A stretch of DNA of 64,000 bases, from assembly GCF_001542405.1 (NCBI RefSeq), contig NZ_LNCD01000001.1:1-64000 (forward strand), written 5' to 3'. The notes beneath the pieces are model-generated. The model did no database searches. It was given only the letters and a program-made list of their open reading frames with translations, and had not been told where the DNA came from. Shown piece after piece: positions 8,712-17,697 of this stretch. The position numbers and the translations under genes were made by a program. Position 1 is the stretch's first letter; every line of letters begins with the position of its first letter. The stretch comes from Rhizobium altiplani. Its GTDB lineage: Bacteria; Pseudomonadota; Alphaproteobacteria; Rhizobiales; Rhizobiaceae.

Positions 8712-10333
8712 CACCTTTCTCCCACATATACCGCTGGCACGGAGGTGTCATTGCGTATGGCAAGTTGAAGGATCGGATATCCATAGTTCGTGATCGTCAG
8801 TGCTACCATCAGGCCAACCCAAAGACCGTAGCTGTTCAGGGCAGCAGGAACTCTGGTGGTAGGATGGACGGCCAGCGCGAACCGATACTCCTCCGGCTGG
8901 CTTGGCGAAGCGAGATGCGAGCGGATAAGAACGACAAGGAAAAGAATACCCGAGGCAACGAGTATGAACCCGCCAATTGCCGAGAGCACGACCGAAACCG
9001 CCTCGTTCGCAAGCGCCGGATCCGTATAGTCGAAGAAGGACATCCGGCGCGGCATGCCGAGGATCCCGACATAGTGCCATGGGAAAGTCGTCACGATCAT
9101 TCCGATGAACCAGAGCCAGAGCTGGAGCCTGACCAGACCAAGGCTGACGAGAGGGCGTCCCGTCAGATGGGGCCACAGGTCATAAGCGATGGCGAAATAC
9201 ATTATGACGATCGCGCCGCCGAAAATGAGATGAAAGTGTCCGGTGATCCACTGCGTGTTGTGGATCGACGCGTCGAGCTGGTAGCTCATGTTTATGAGCC
9301 CCCCGGCCCCGCCGAAGCCGAGCATGACGAAGGAGAACGTCACCGCCAGCATCATGGGGTTGCGCCAGGGGAGCGCGGTCAGCCAGCCGAAGGCGCCCCT
9401 GCCCCCTCGCGCACGCGCCGCGATTTCCACAGACGCCAGAATGGTGAAGACGGTCAGCAGCGTTGGAAGTGCGACCAGGGCGGTGAAAGTGGAATGGATG
9501 AACTTGAAGCCTGCACCGACCTGAGGGTCGGCGAAGGCGTGGTGGATGCCGATCGGCATGGCAACCACGAGAAAGAGGATGAACGAGATACGCGCCATGG
9601 TGTCGCTGAAGACGCGACCGCCGATCGCCCGCGGAACGATCGTGTAGTAGGCGATATAGGTCGGCATGAGCCAGAAATAGACGATTGCGTGCAATGTCCA
9701 CGAGAAGAATACGCGCGCAAGACCGGCGTCGATCGTCGATTTGAACCCGAGTGCAACCGGGATGATTTGCAGCAGTAGCTCCAGGGCGGCGCCGACGGCG
9801 GTCCATGCCCATAGATACGAGCCGGCCACGTTCGCAAACATGGCGAGTGGCACCGGAGCGCCCGGATTGGCCCTTTTCCAAACTCTCAGATTGATGGACA
9901 TGAGAGCCACCCAGATCCAGGAGCCGACAACGACCATCACCACGCCGATATAGTAGAGCGCGCTTCCGATCAAAGGCGGGTAGAAGGTATAAAGCACTGA
10001 CGCCCGACCAAGGGACACGGGGATCATCGCGACGACAGCGCCGACCGCAATCAGCCAAAAACCGCTCCAGGCCCAGCGGACTCCAACGAGGGCCTGTTTC
10101 AGGGAAGCCTCGCTGATCGCATAGCCGAAGGCCATTGCGACAAGCGTTGGGAACACATAACCCATCACCGTGCCATGAGCGGTCAGGGAACGATAATACC
10201 ATTCAGGATTGCTGATCCAGGGGGAGAGCGGACTGCGGACGTACATCTGCCAGGCGCCAAGCGGCAGGGCAAGGCCAAAGGTCGCGAAGGCGAGCCAGAA
10301 GTGCGCCAGAATTAGCCTGCGATTATGGAGCAC
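8711..10333 (-). CDS. B-family (ba3-like) cytochrome c oxidase subunit I
   Basis: A 540-residue haem-copper oxidase subunit that reduces oxygen to water and pumps protons. Ligands are visible: the low-spin haem histidine in LTAHGTVMGY, the CuB histidine and cross-linked tyrosine in LHAIVYFW, the CuB pair HHAF, and the two haem histidines in GHFHL. The HxxxY arrangement marks it as an oxygen reductase of the B family and not a NO reductase. GTG at 10333 is chosen because AGAGGAGG lies seven bases before it; the longer frame to a TTG would overlap that site. It overlaps subunit II by 11 bp. Confidence 0.92.
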   Translation of the reverse strand: MLHNRRLILAHFWLAFATFGLALPLGAWQMYVRSPLSPWISNPEWYYRSLTAHGTVMGYVFPTLVAMAFGYAISEASLKQALVGVRWAWSGFWLIAVGAVVAMIPVSLGRASVLYTFYPPLIGSALYYIGVVMVVVGSWIWVALMSINLRVWKRANPGAPVPLAMFANVAGSYLWAWTAVGAALELLLQIIPVALGFKSTIDAGLARVFFSWTLHAIVYFWLMPTYIAYYTIVPRAIGGRVFSDTMARISFILFLVVAMPIGIHHAFADPQVGAGFKFIHSTFTALVALPTLLTVFTILASVEIAARARGGRGAFGWLTALPWRNPMMLAVTFSFVMLGFGGAGGLINMSYQLDASIHNTQWITGHFHLIFGGAIVIMYFAIAYDLWPHLTGRPLVSLGLVRLQLWLWFIGMIVTTFPWHYVGILGMPRRMSFFDYTDPALANEAVSVVLSAIGGFILVASGILFLVVLIRSHLASPSQPEEYRFALAVHPTTRVPAALNSYGLWVGLMVALTITNYGYPILQLAIRNDTSVPAVYVGER

Positions 10334-10880
10334 AGGAAAGCCTCCTCTTGTCCGCAATTTCCGAAAGGAACTGCTGCTTGTCGACGGCCTTCACTTTCGC
10401 CCACATGCCTTCGTGGCCAACACTGCAGAACTCCTGGCATGGCATGAGGTGTTCACCGGGTTGGTCAAAGCTGGCCTTCTGAACCGATACGTAGCCAGGA
10501 ACGAGCATCGTGTTGATGTTGGTGCCCTGGATGAGGAAGCCATGCACGACGTCGGCGCTGGTGGCCCTGAAGGTAACCGGGGTCTGAGTTGGAACGACGA
10601 TGCAGGGCGGGGAGAACGAATACTGCTGGCCGATCGCCCTTACCGTCACGGAGCCATCCTGCTCAACCGCGCTGCCCAGATTGGATTCAATGAACTCGCC
10701 CTGGAGATGGATCGTGGTCGGGTCGATGGTTTCGACCGCTGTCTGCGGCATGGTCGCCTGATGTATCCCGGCGAACGCCGCCATCCCCGCCAAAAACACA
10801 ATAATCAAGATCGCAACGGTCGCCCAGCGCCGTTCGACGCGCTCAGCGACCGCCGCCGCTTCGTTGTGAACATCGCTCAT
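10323..10880 (-). CDS. Cytochrome c oxidase subunit II with CuA centre (ba3-like)
   Basis: A 185-residue subunit that receives electrons from cytochrome c. One N-terminal membrane helix (about residues 22-42) is followed by a cupredoxin domain. The CuA ligands are intact: a histidine in DVVHGF, then CQEFCSVGHEGM. This small, single-helix form is typical of B-family oxidases. The ATG at 10880 follows GGAG by seven bases and overlaps the stop of the small upstream gene by one base. It overlaps subunit I by 11 bp. Confidence 0.92.
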   Translation of the reverse strand: MSDVHNEAAAVAERVERRWATVAILIIVFLAGMAAFAGIHQATMPQTAVETIDPTTIHLQGEFIESNLGSAVEQDGSVTVRAIGQQYSFSPPCIVVPTQTPVTFRATSADVVHGFLIQGTNINTMLVPGYVSVQKASFDQPGEHLMPCQEFCSVGHEGMWAKVKAVDKQQFLSEIADKRRLSCAP

Positions 10881-11047
10881 CAGACGCTCCGGGGCACGAA
10901 CACAAGCAGATAAAACAAGACCCACATTGCAACGACGGCGGCGGTCGCAATCCCGGCCACAACAACTGCTCCTCGTGGCCCTTCAGCGACAATGCGTTCG
11001 ACCATCCGGTCGTCGGGGATATGGGCAGGCTCGTCAGGATTGATCAT
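10880..11047 (-). CDS. Small single-helix protein, probable accessory subunit of the ba3-like oxidase
   Basis: A 55-residue protein with an acidic N-terminus (MINPDEPAHIPDDR) and one C-terminal membrane helix (GAVVVAGIATAAVVAMWVLFYLLVF). It sits directly before subunit II with a one-base overlap. Position and architecture resemble the small subunit IIa found with B-family oxidases, but I do not recognise a specific family from sequence. GAGGACGAC precedes the ATG at 11047, which supports translation. Confidence 0.8.
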   Translation of the reverse strand: MINPDEPAHIPDDRMVERIVAEGPRGAVVVAGIATAAVVAMWVLFYLLVFVPRSV

Positions 11048-11054
11048 GTCGTCC

Positions 11055-12314
11055 TCATTGCAGTGGAGCAGATCGAAGCTTGTTCGCCTCGGCGGCGCTG
11101 ACCGGGGTGCCACGGTTGCCCCATGCCGTCCTGATATATGATGCTACCGCGGCGACCTCGTCGTCGGAAAGCGTGACGGCAAATGGCGGCATGCCATGGG
11201 GCATGGGATTCTTGGCGGTAGCCGGCGGATATCCGCCGTTGAGAACCATGCGAATACCATTTACGGCCGATTCCATCTGGATCGACTGGTTTCCGGCTAG
11301 CGGCGGGTAATGAGGAGGCTTTCCTTCGCCCTCTGCCCCATGACAGCTCGCGCAGTGCTTGTCATAGACGGTCTTCCCGAGACTGATGAGGAGGCTTGCC
11401 TCTTCGGTCCTGACCGAAGGCTTTGGCGGGGAAGGTTCATCCTGCGCGATGCTTTTCAGATAGATGGCCATCGCGCGCGTATCCTCGTCAGTCATGTACT
11501 GAAGACTGTTGTACACGACCTCGGCCATCGGCCCGTAGACCGCTCCGCGCGTCGATATTCCCTTCTGCAAAAGATCCGAGATCTCTTCGATCGACCAGTC
11601 GCCCAAGCCTGCTTCCTTGTTCGATGTCAGTGATGGAGCATACCAGTCCTGCATCGGAATCAAGCCGCCCTGAAACGCTTCGGACTCGCGACTCCCGCCG
11701 AGTGCGTTGATGGGCGTATGGCACATGCCACAGTGGCCAAGCCCCTCCACGAGATAGGCTCCCCGGTTCCACTCGTCGGACTGCTTTGGATCCGGCTTGA
11801 ACTCGCCCTCGTTGAAGAAGAGGGTTCGCCAGCCGAGGATCAGAGACCTGTTGTTATATGGGAATTGCAGCTCATGCGGCCGGTTCGTCTGGCGCACGGG
11901 CGCAATCGTCTTCAAATAAGCGAAGATCGCATCGCTGTCGTCGCGCGTGACCTTTGTGTAGGAACCGAAAGGCATCGCCGGATAGAGGAGACCGCCGTCC
12001 GGGAACCTCCCGCTGTGCATGGTCCTGTAGAAATCGTCGGCCGACCATTTCCCAATGCCCGTTTCGGCGTCGGGCGTGATGTTCGAAGTATACAACGTGC
12101 CGAAAGGCGTGGGCATCGATCGACCACCAGCAAATAATTTGCCCTCGGGCGCTGTATGGCATGCGACGCAGTCCCCGGCTCGCGCCAGATACTCTCCCTT
12201 TTTGACGACATCGCCCGATTGCGGCGACTGCGCAGCAGCCGGCATCAGCGTTGCGGCTATCACCACCATCGATGACACGACAAGAGCGGTTGAAAGTCGA
12301 TAACGCGCGCTCAT
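11055..12314 (-). CDS. Trihaem cytochrome c, alcohol-dehydrogenase cytochrome-subunit type
   Basis: A 419-residue exported protein with a signal peptide (to about residue 28, ending MPAAAQ) and three haem c motifs in three cytochrome domains: CVACH near residue 50, CGMCH near 195 and CASCH near 325. This arrangement is that of the cytochrome c subunit of membrane alcohol, aldehyde or gluconate dehydrogenases. No dehydrogenase partner is nearby, so here it more likely links the quinone pool or bc1 complex to the oxidase. GGGGAGGACGCC precedes the ATG at 12314. The gene overlaps the upstream dihaem cytochrome by four bases. Confidence 0.85.
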   Translation of the reverse strand: MSARYRLSTALVVSSMVVIAATLMPAAAQSPQSGDVVKKGEYLARAGDCVACHTAPEGKLFAGGRSMPTPFGTLYTSNITPDAETGIGKWSADDFYRTMHSGRFPDGGLLYPAMPFGSYTKVTRDDSDAIFAYLKTIAPVRQTNRPHELQFPYNNRSLILGWRTLFFNEGEFKPDPKQSDEWNRGAYLVEGLGHCGMCHTPINALGGSRESEAFQGGLIPMQDWYAPSLTSNKEAGLGDWSIEEISDLLQKGISTRGAVYGPMAEVVYNSLQYMTDEDTRAMAIYLKSIAQDEPSPPKPSVRTEEASLLISLGKTVYDKHCASCHGAEGEGKPPHYPPLAGNQSIQMESAVNGIRMVLNGGYPPATAKNPMPHGMPPFAVTLSDDEVAAVASYIRTAWGNRGTPVSAAEANKLRSAPLQ

Positions 12315-13045
12315 GGCGTCCTCCCCTTCTCCGGCTGGCTGCCGCACGCGAAGGGCAACGAATAAGAGCCGGCGGCAGATGGCGCAGGATCGGCGGGCTG
12401 AGCCTGATTGGCGAGATAAGCTGCGACGGCTCGAACATCGTCTTCCGTCAAACGTCCAGCGACGAGCTGCATGCAGTCGGGCGCAGTGGCCGTGCGTGTT
12501 CCATAGCGCCATCCTCCAAGCTGAGCACTAATGTAACTGGCGCGCAAACCGAGGAGGCCGGGAATACCAGGCTCCTGGCCAGTCAGGGAGCCGCCGTGAC
12601 AGCTTACGCAGGCCGGAATAGAGCGGTCCAGGTCGCCCTGCGTCACAAGCGCGTGCCCGTGATCAAGCACTGCCGCGCTGGCATCGGTTGGCGGCTTCTC
12701 GGGAAGCGCCGGCCGCTGATCGGCGAAATATGCCGCAAACTGCCGCAGATAGTCGTCCGTCAGGAACGCGAGGAGATAGTTCATTGGCGGATATTTCCGC
12801 CTGCCCGATTTGAACGCTTCCAGCTGGTTGTGTAGATATCCGGCGGGCTTGCCCGCAAGCCGTGGGAAATACGGATCGTTCGTGCCCTTTCCCTGCTCCC
12901 CGTGACAGGGTGTGCAGGCCTGGACACGGTCAGCCATGTCCGGAGGATAGGCCTCCTCCGCAGACGCCACCGCGCCCAGGAGGCTTAGACAGCTTGCAAG
13001 GAAAACCCCTCGTACGAACACCAGCGTCACCCCACAGCATCGCAC
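12311..13045 (-). CDS. Periplasmic dihaem cytochrome c, c4-like
   Basis: A 244-residue exported protein with a signal peptide (FLASCLSLLGAVASA) and two cytochrome domains with CTPCH and CVSCH. Motifs such as YFPRLAGKPAGYL and PGLLGLRASYISAQL are typical of cytochrome c4-type proteins. It is the first gene of the oxidase operon. The start is uncertain: GTG at 13045 or GTG at 13030, which would give a conventional short signal sequence. A soluble dihaem carrier at the head of an oxidase operon suggests it is the oxidase electron donor, which is inferred. Confidence 0.83.
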   Translation of the reverse strand: MRCCGVTLVFVRGVFLASCLSLLGAVASAEEAYPPDMADRVQACTPCHGEQGKGTNDPYFPRLAGKPAGYLHNQLEAFKSGRRKYPPMNYLLAFLTDDYLRQFAAYFADQRPALPEKPPTDASAAVLDHGHALVTQGDLDRSIPACVSCHGGSLTGQEPGIPGLLGLRASYISAQLGGWRYGTRTATAPDCMQLVAGRLTEDDVRAVAAYLANQAQPADPAPSAAGSYSLPFACGSQPEKGRTP

Positions 13046-13755
13046 TTAACTAAAAATCGTGATGCGATAGGATATCGCGCGAAGGCGCCTGTCAAGTGTG
13101 CCGAGGTATAGCTTTTCAGTGGGCGGTCGGTCGGCTAGCCAAAGGACTTGGTCAAAGCAGTTTTGTCGCTTAAGGGCAGAGTTTCTTTAGCTGACTTTGT
13201 CAACGAAGCCGCGCGTCGGCACGGCTGCCGAGATGGCAAGCCCTAGAGATGTCGTTGACGACACGGCGTACCCCGAAGACGCGATCCACGGCTGCCTCGG
13301 CAGCGCTTCATGTTGATGCGTTCGCAAGCCTTCTGCGCAAGGTAACCACGCCGACGGTCGCCCTGACGATTTGATGGGTAAGTCCAAGCTCTGGTTGAAT
13401 TTGATTTCGCATCGCTGCCTGGCGGGTTTCCGACACGCGTGAAACGATCCCGACAGGCGGACGCGACTTCCTCAATCGACCGGACGTGCGGGTCGGTGCT
13501 TCGACCTCTCCGGGAGCAGCACATGAAGCTGGACGAATACGGTTCCAATGCAGGAAGGAAGCGCTGGAATAGCTCGAAAAAAGTGATCTTCAGAACGCGG
13601 TCGTATCGATGATGGGGAGTATAAAGCGACGTCCCGGCGCTGTCAGCCTTGTCAGACCTGTGACGCTATATTTGCCGTATCGAATGGGGACGTTGCGACA
13701 GTACGTGCCTACATCAAAGACTTCGAATAGTGGCACGCGAGGTCAGTCGTAAACC
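13046..13755. other. 710-bp intergenic region, no intact gene
   Basis: The right part lies downstream of the cyclase-ATPase gene and the left part holds the promoter of the oxidase operon. No open frame here has a credible start or family resemblance. The middle (about 13187-13460) may be a decayed gene, listed separately. No Crp/Fnr box was found upstream of the oxidase operon, so its control seems to differ from that of the denitrification genes. Confidence 0.6.
13187..13460 (-). pseudogene. Possible remnant of a BON-domain protein
   Basis: Translating the minus strand gives, around an in-frame stop, a segment VGVVTLRRRLANA followed by SAAEAAVDRVFGVRRVVNDI. This matches the BON-domain pattern of a VTL strand, an alanine-rich helix and a GVRxVxNDI strand. 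There is no start codon or reading frame that spans it intact. It could be the decayed relative of osmotic-shock BON proteins, but the match is short and made by eye. Confidence 0.35.
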
Positions 13756-16413
13756 TTATTCTTGATGCGAAATTCCATGCGCGAACGCGAGCGCCCTGGT
13801 TTTATCCCAAGACATCCCTTCCGCATGCAGTTCGCCGTAACGCTCGGCACCCAGATGCGCCGTTGTCAACTCAATCGCCTTGTCGAACTCGACCTGATCG
13901 GCAAACTCGAATGTGACGCCGACCCGATGCAGCATCGTGGTTGCCGCTCCGAAAAGCCTTGCGGCATCGTCGAAGTTCGATTCCTTCAAGGCGATCTCTC
14001 CTGCAAGGGCAACGTAGAGATTGATCATCATGGTGTAGTCAAATTCGGTCGCCAACTGGATCGCCTCGCGCAGGTATTGCCTGGCGGCTTCAACATCGCC
14101 GTTGCTGATACAGACATGGCACATATTCAGCAGAAGCGCGCCCATCCAATATTGGTCACCTGATCGCCGCATGAGTGTCAGGGCTTCTTCGTAACACTCC
14201 GCCGCCGATTGCATGTCACCGCCACCACGCGCGCCTTCTCCCAGCGCGATAAGGGCAATTCCGGCGGAGTGCCAGTCTTCGAGCTTCTTGCACTCATCCA
14301 GGGCGGCAATAACCATGTTCGGTCCGGTGTCGCTCTCTATGGTGGCCGCCATGGTTGCTCCGAGCGTGATCATGGTGCGGGCGACATCCTCGGCGCGACC
14401 GAGGGATTTGAAAACTTCGTGCGCGACTTCGAAGTTCGGCACGGCACCCGCGTAATCGCCGGAAATCAGTTTGAACCAACCGGCAACGTCATTCAGGATC
14501 GCAAACTCTCGCGTTCCCTTGATACCCGAAGCGATGGCCAGGGCGCGATCTGTCCACATGAGCCCTTCAGTGAATTGGGCCCTTGGGATCAGATACCACA
14601 GCACTGCTTGCAGGTATCGACAGATATGGTCAAAATCGGCGCGCTCCAAACTCCAGCCAAGGGCCGCCCGGATGTTGTCCATTTCCATCTGGAGTTCTCC
14701 GACCAGCCGCCGCTGGTCCGGACCCACCAATCCAGGTGACACTTGCTCGACGAATTGCAGATAGTAGATCGCGTGGGCATCCTTGCAGGAATCGAGTTCG
14801 CCGGATTCCTGCAACTTCGCCAGGGCGAACTGCCGGATTGTCTCCAGGATGGAAAAACGCGAACTCCCGCCAGCGGTATTCGTCGTGAGAAGGCTCTTGT
14901 CACACAGGGAAATCAGGATATCGACAACCGGCAGGTCGGGTCGCGTTTGATCGCGACACAGGTGCTCGGCTGCAGCCAGGCCGAAACCGCCCCTGAAAAC
15001 CGACATCCTTGCGAAACAACGTTGCTCGTCGGGATTCAACAGGCGAAAGCTCCAGGAGATTGCTTCGCTCAATGTCGTGTACCTCTGGTCGTCGTCGTAG
15101 TGGGCCTTCCCGATGATGGACAGGCTCTGGTCAAGGCGGCCCGACAGTTCGGTAAGCGTCAGTATCCGTAGCCTTGACGCGGCCAGTTCAATCGCCAAAG
15201 GAAGACCGTCCAGACGTCTGCAAATATTGGCAACCAACGGCACAGTGCGTTCGTCGAGAACGAAGTCGCGCTTCACGGCTCGTGCTCGCTCCGCAAACAA
15301 TTGCACGGCATCGGACTGACTGACTGCCTCATGGGCAGTTGCATCAGGAAGCTGCATCGGGGCGACCGGATAGACCACCTCCTCCGCGACCCTAAGCGGC
15401 TCGCGGGTGGTCACCAGAACATCCAGCCTGGGACAGTTACCGAGCAGCTTTTTAAGATCGGCAGCGGCTTCGATGAGGTGCTCGAAATTGTCGATAAGGA
15501 GCAGAAGGTGTCGTTTTGACATGAAGTGGGTCAGTCCTTCCAGGACCGTGCGCCCACGGTATTCCGGCACTCCCAGCGTTTGTGCGACAACAGGCAAGAA
15601 TAGGCTTGGTTTCGCGACTGCACCCAACGACACCATGAAAACACCATCACCATAGACAGGAACAAGCCTGTACGCCGTCTCGATGGCCAGCCGCGTCTTG
15701 CCTGCGCCGCCCGGACCCGCGAGCGTCACCAGCCTCTGGTCGCTCGTCAAAAGGCTGGTGATTGCCGAGATATCATTCTGGCGACCGACAAAGCTGTTGG
15801 TCGCCTTTGGAAGGTTGGTAGGGTGGTTGTCGATGGACTTTATGGGAGGGAATTCCGCCGACAGTCCGGCTATCTGGACTTCGTAGAGATGCTCTGGAAA
15901 CGAAAGGTCTTTCAGGCGATGGCTGCCAAGGAAACGAACGCCGCCCTTCTCGGCGATTTTGTCTTTGTCCAACTCGGCCATGGTGGAACTGGACATGAGA
16001 ATTTGTCCGCCACTCGCGGCTTCAGAAATGCGGGCCGCGCGGTGTACGTCAATTCCCACGTAACCGATGCTCGTGTCGGAAACGGGGTACACTTCGCCGG
16101 TATGGAGACCGATCCTGACCTTGAGAACGACATCGTCGGGCCAATCTTCCTCGGACAATGCTCTCTGGACTTCAACGGCGGCGAGAAAGGCGTCGTCCGC
16201 ATCATCGAAAGACGCGAAAAAGGCATCGGAGTGCGCAACCACTACCTTGCCGCCGTTGGATACCGTTTTTTCCCTGAGGATCTCGAAATGGCGATCCACC
16301 ACTTCGAAGAAGACCTCGGAATGATTTTGGACGAGCAAGGTCGACCCCTCGATGTCCGTAAACATCAAGGTAGCCCACTCGGAATGATCAAGTCTGCGGG
16401 GCAAAGCAGGCAT
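13756..16413 (-). CDS. Class III nucleotide cyclase domain fused to a STAND-type ATPase with TPR-like C-terminus
   Basis: An 885-residue multidomain regulator. Residues 10-175 form a class III adenylate/guanylate cyclase domain with the metal-binding FTDIEGST, the RIGLHTGEV strand and an AARI motif. Two positions are unusual: the second metal site reads SDAFF where GDGFF is common, and the position usually Asn before AAR is His, so activity is uncertain. Residues 205-480 are an NTPase with Walker A GPGGAGKT, Walker B LLLIDNFE and an LPLAIELAASRL segment. The C-terminal 400 residues are helical repeats. There is no LuxR helix-turn-helix. ATG at 16413 is preferred over TTG at 16422. A small gene lies 37 bp upstream on the same strand. 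Confidence 0.85.
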   Translation of the reverse strand: MPALPRRLDHSEWATLMFTDIEGSTLLVQNHSEVFFEVVDRHFEILREKTVSNGGKVVVAHSDAFFASFDDADDAFLAAVEVQRALSEEDWPDDVVLKVRIGLHTGEVYPVSDTSIGYVGIDVHRAARISEAASGGQILMSSSTMAELDKDKIAEKGGVRFLGSHRLKDLSFPEHLYEVQIAGLSAEFPPIKSIDNHPTNLPKATNSFVGRQNDISAITSLLTSDQRLVTLAGPGGAGKTRLAIETAYRLVPVYGDGVFMVSLGAVAKPSLFLPVVAQTLGVPEYRGRTVLEGLTHFMSKRHLLLLIDNFEHLIEAAADLKKLLGNCPRLDVLVTTREPLRVAEEVVYPVAPMQLPDATAHEAVSQSDAVQLFAERARAVKRDFVLDERTVPLVANICRRLDGLPLAIELAASRLRILTLTELSGRLDQSLSIIGKAHYDDDQRYTTLSEAISWSFRLLNPDEQRCFARMSVFRGGFGLAAAEHLCRDQTRPDLPVVDILISLCDKSLLTTNTAGGSSRFSILETIRQFALAKLQESGELDSCKDAHAIYYLQFVEQVSPGLVGPDQRRLVGELQMEMDNIRAALGWSLERADFDHICRYLQAVLWYLIPRAQFTEGLMWTDRALAIASGIKGTREFAILNDVAGWFKLISGDYAGAVPNFEVAHEVFKSLGRAEDVARTMITLGATMAATIESDTGPNMVIAALDECKKLEDWHSAGIALIALGEGARGGGDMQSAAECYEEALTLMRRSGDQYWMGALLLNMCHVCISNGDVEAARQYLREAIQLATEFDYTMMINLYVALAGEIALKESNFDDAARLFGAATTMLHRVGVTFEFADQVEFDKAIELTTAHLGAERYGELHAEGMSWDKTRALAFAHGISHQE

Positions 16414-16450
16414 TTGCGTCAATCGAGCTTATATTGGGTTGAGGTCCGGC

Positions 16451-16642
16451 TTACAGCATTGTCGGCTTCTTGACGGTCTTAATCGGCCACTCGAACTTGT
16501 CGAGTTTCGCCTTGATGTCGATCAGCGCCTTGACCTCCTGTGGGGTCAGATCCTCAAGCTGCTTCTTTTGCTCGTCCGCCATCTGTTGTTCGTCGTCGAA
16601 AACCTTGGCTTGCTTGAGCTTGTCGTAATTCGCGGAAGCCAT
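16451..16642 (-). CDS. 63-residue charged protein resembling aroma-sacti cluster domain peptides
   Basis: A short lysine- and glutamate-rich protein. It has a helical N-terminal part (YDKLKQAKVFDDEQQ), then LTPQEVKALIDIKAKL, and a C-terminal tail WPIKTVKKPTML. The pattern (DKLxxAKV... LTxxEVxALIxxKxKL) resembles short proteins annotated as aroma-sacti cluster domain proteins, recalled from memory and not searched. GGGGAG seven bases before the ATG at 16642 supports translation. It precedes the cyclase-ATPase in the same orientation and is divergent from a diiron enzyme gene. It has no cysteine. A precursor, partner or regulator role are all open. Confidence 0.72.
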   Translation of the reverse strand: MASANYDKLKQAKVFDDEQQMADEQKKQLEDLTPQEVKALIDIKAKLDKFEWPIKTVKKPTML

Positions 16643-16686
16643 AGTCGTCTCCCCTCAGAAGCAAGATGAAATTCAGCACCCCAGCA

Positions 16687-16739
16687 ATTCAACTATACAC
16701 TTTCGATGTTGCTTGAGCCATAACTAATATAAGTTGAAT
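16687..16739. promoter_or_regulatory. Inverted repeat in the divergent promoter region
   Basis: ATTCAACT at 16687-16694 and its complement AGTTGAAT at 16732-16739 flank 37 bases of AT-rich sequence between the divergent starts at 16642 and 16810. The AT-rich run is unusual in this GC-rich window. The pair could be operator half-sites or the two promoters. No known regulator consensus is recognised. Confidence 0.4.
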
Positions 16740-16809
16740 GTTGTTGTTGGCTCCATTTCCTTAGTTCTTTCGAAGCGTCAATCAGCGATCGGCCAATGGG
16801 GATTTCACA

Positions 16810-17463
16810 ATGGAAACAAGTGATCGGCTTCGGCTCAGAATGGCGATGACCAACGGGCATCTGATTAGATCCCTCGACGCGCTTTGGAGCAGCCCCGACA
16901 TTGCCCGGCTCTTTCCGGAATATCTGATCCTGCTGCATCAGGTCATCCGGGCGAGCGTCCCCTTGATGGAGGCTGCTCGCTCCGAAGCCTTGAAGCTTCC
17001 GATCGGAGACCCGCTTCGCGATCCGCTAGCGAGCTATTTTCAGCACCATATCGACGAGGAGAGGGACCACGATGACTGGACGCTCGAAGACCTTAGCGCG
17101 GCAGGCTTTTCCAAGGACGAGATCCTGAACCGGATCCCGCTGCCGACGACCGCCGCGTTTGTCGGATGCCAGTATTATTGGATCTATCATCATCACCCGG
17201 TTGGGTTGCTCGGCTATATCCTCATGCTGGAGAGCGATCCCGGAACCACCGAGGTATACGATGACCTCGAACGCCGGACAGGGCTCCCAAAAACCCTTTT
17301 CCGGACATACAGGATGCATGGCGAACTTGACCCGCAGCATGTGAAGGAATTGGACGAGTTCATCGATTCCCTGCCGTTGTCGGAGAGCCATCTGTCATTG
17401 ATGGGGATTTCCGCGATGAGCGCCTGCATCGGATTCGCTGAGTGCGTCACCCGGCTGCAATAA
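16810..17463 (+). CDS. Haem-oxygenase-like diiron enzyme (iron-containing redox enzyme family)
   Basis: A 217-residue all-helical protein. The segment HHIDEERDHDDW (residues 79-90) supplies H80, E83/E84 and H87, and a later HGELDPQHVKELDEF (170-184) supplies H170, D174 and H177. This HxxxDxxH signature plus the earlier HxxExxH is that of haem-oxygenase-like diiron oxidases (TenA/PqqC fold), a family that oxidises amino acids, fatty acids or peptides. Residues GCQYYWIYHHHPVGLLGYILMLE form the helix with a further candidate ligand, E141. The substrate cannot be told. It is divergent from the 63-residue protein and cyclase-ATPase; 167 bp separate the starts. Confidence 0.8.
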   Translation: METSDRLRLRMAMTNGHLIRSLDALWSSPDIARLFPEYLILLHQVIRASVPLMEAARSEALKLPIGDPLRDPLASYFQHHIDEERDHDDWTLEDLSAAGFSKDEILNRIPLPTTAAFVGCQYYWIYHHHPVGLLGYILMLESDPGTTEVYDDLERRTGLPKTLFRTYRMHGELDPQHVKELDEFIDSLPLSESHLSLMGISAMSACIGFAECVTRLQ

Positions 17464-17697
17464 CCCGACACCAAAGACGAAGATCACCTTCCTCCACTAG
17501 ATCCTGCCGACGTGGACCTCGCACCACTGCTCAACAATCCCGGTTTGGGCACTGTTTCACTGCCGAGAGCAACGCGGTCGCATCGTTCAGTGTGTACTTT
17601 TCGCTGCCTTGTGAATGGCCTGGTCGGATAGATCAATGGCGTAAGCTGCGCCGTCTCCCTCCAGGACCACGGTCGAATAGAGTTCAGGATGGATACG

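Noticed and set aside
8765..9778. A 337-codon plus-strand frame across oxidase subunit I
   Set aside because: Antisense shadow of a gene with all haem and copper ligands; its own composition (Arg, Asp, Glu, His) is that of a shadow frame.
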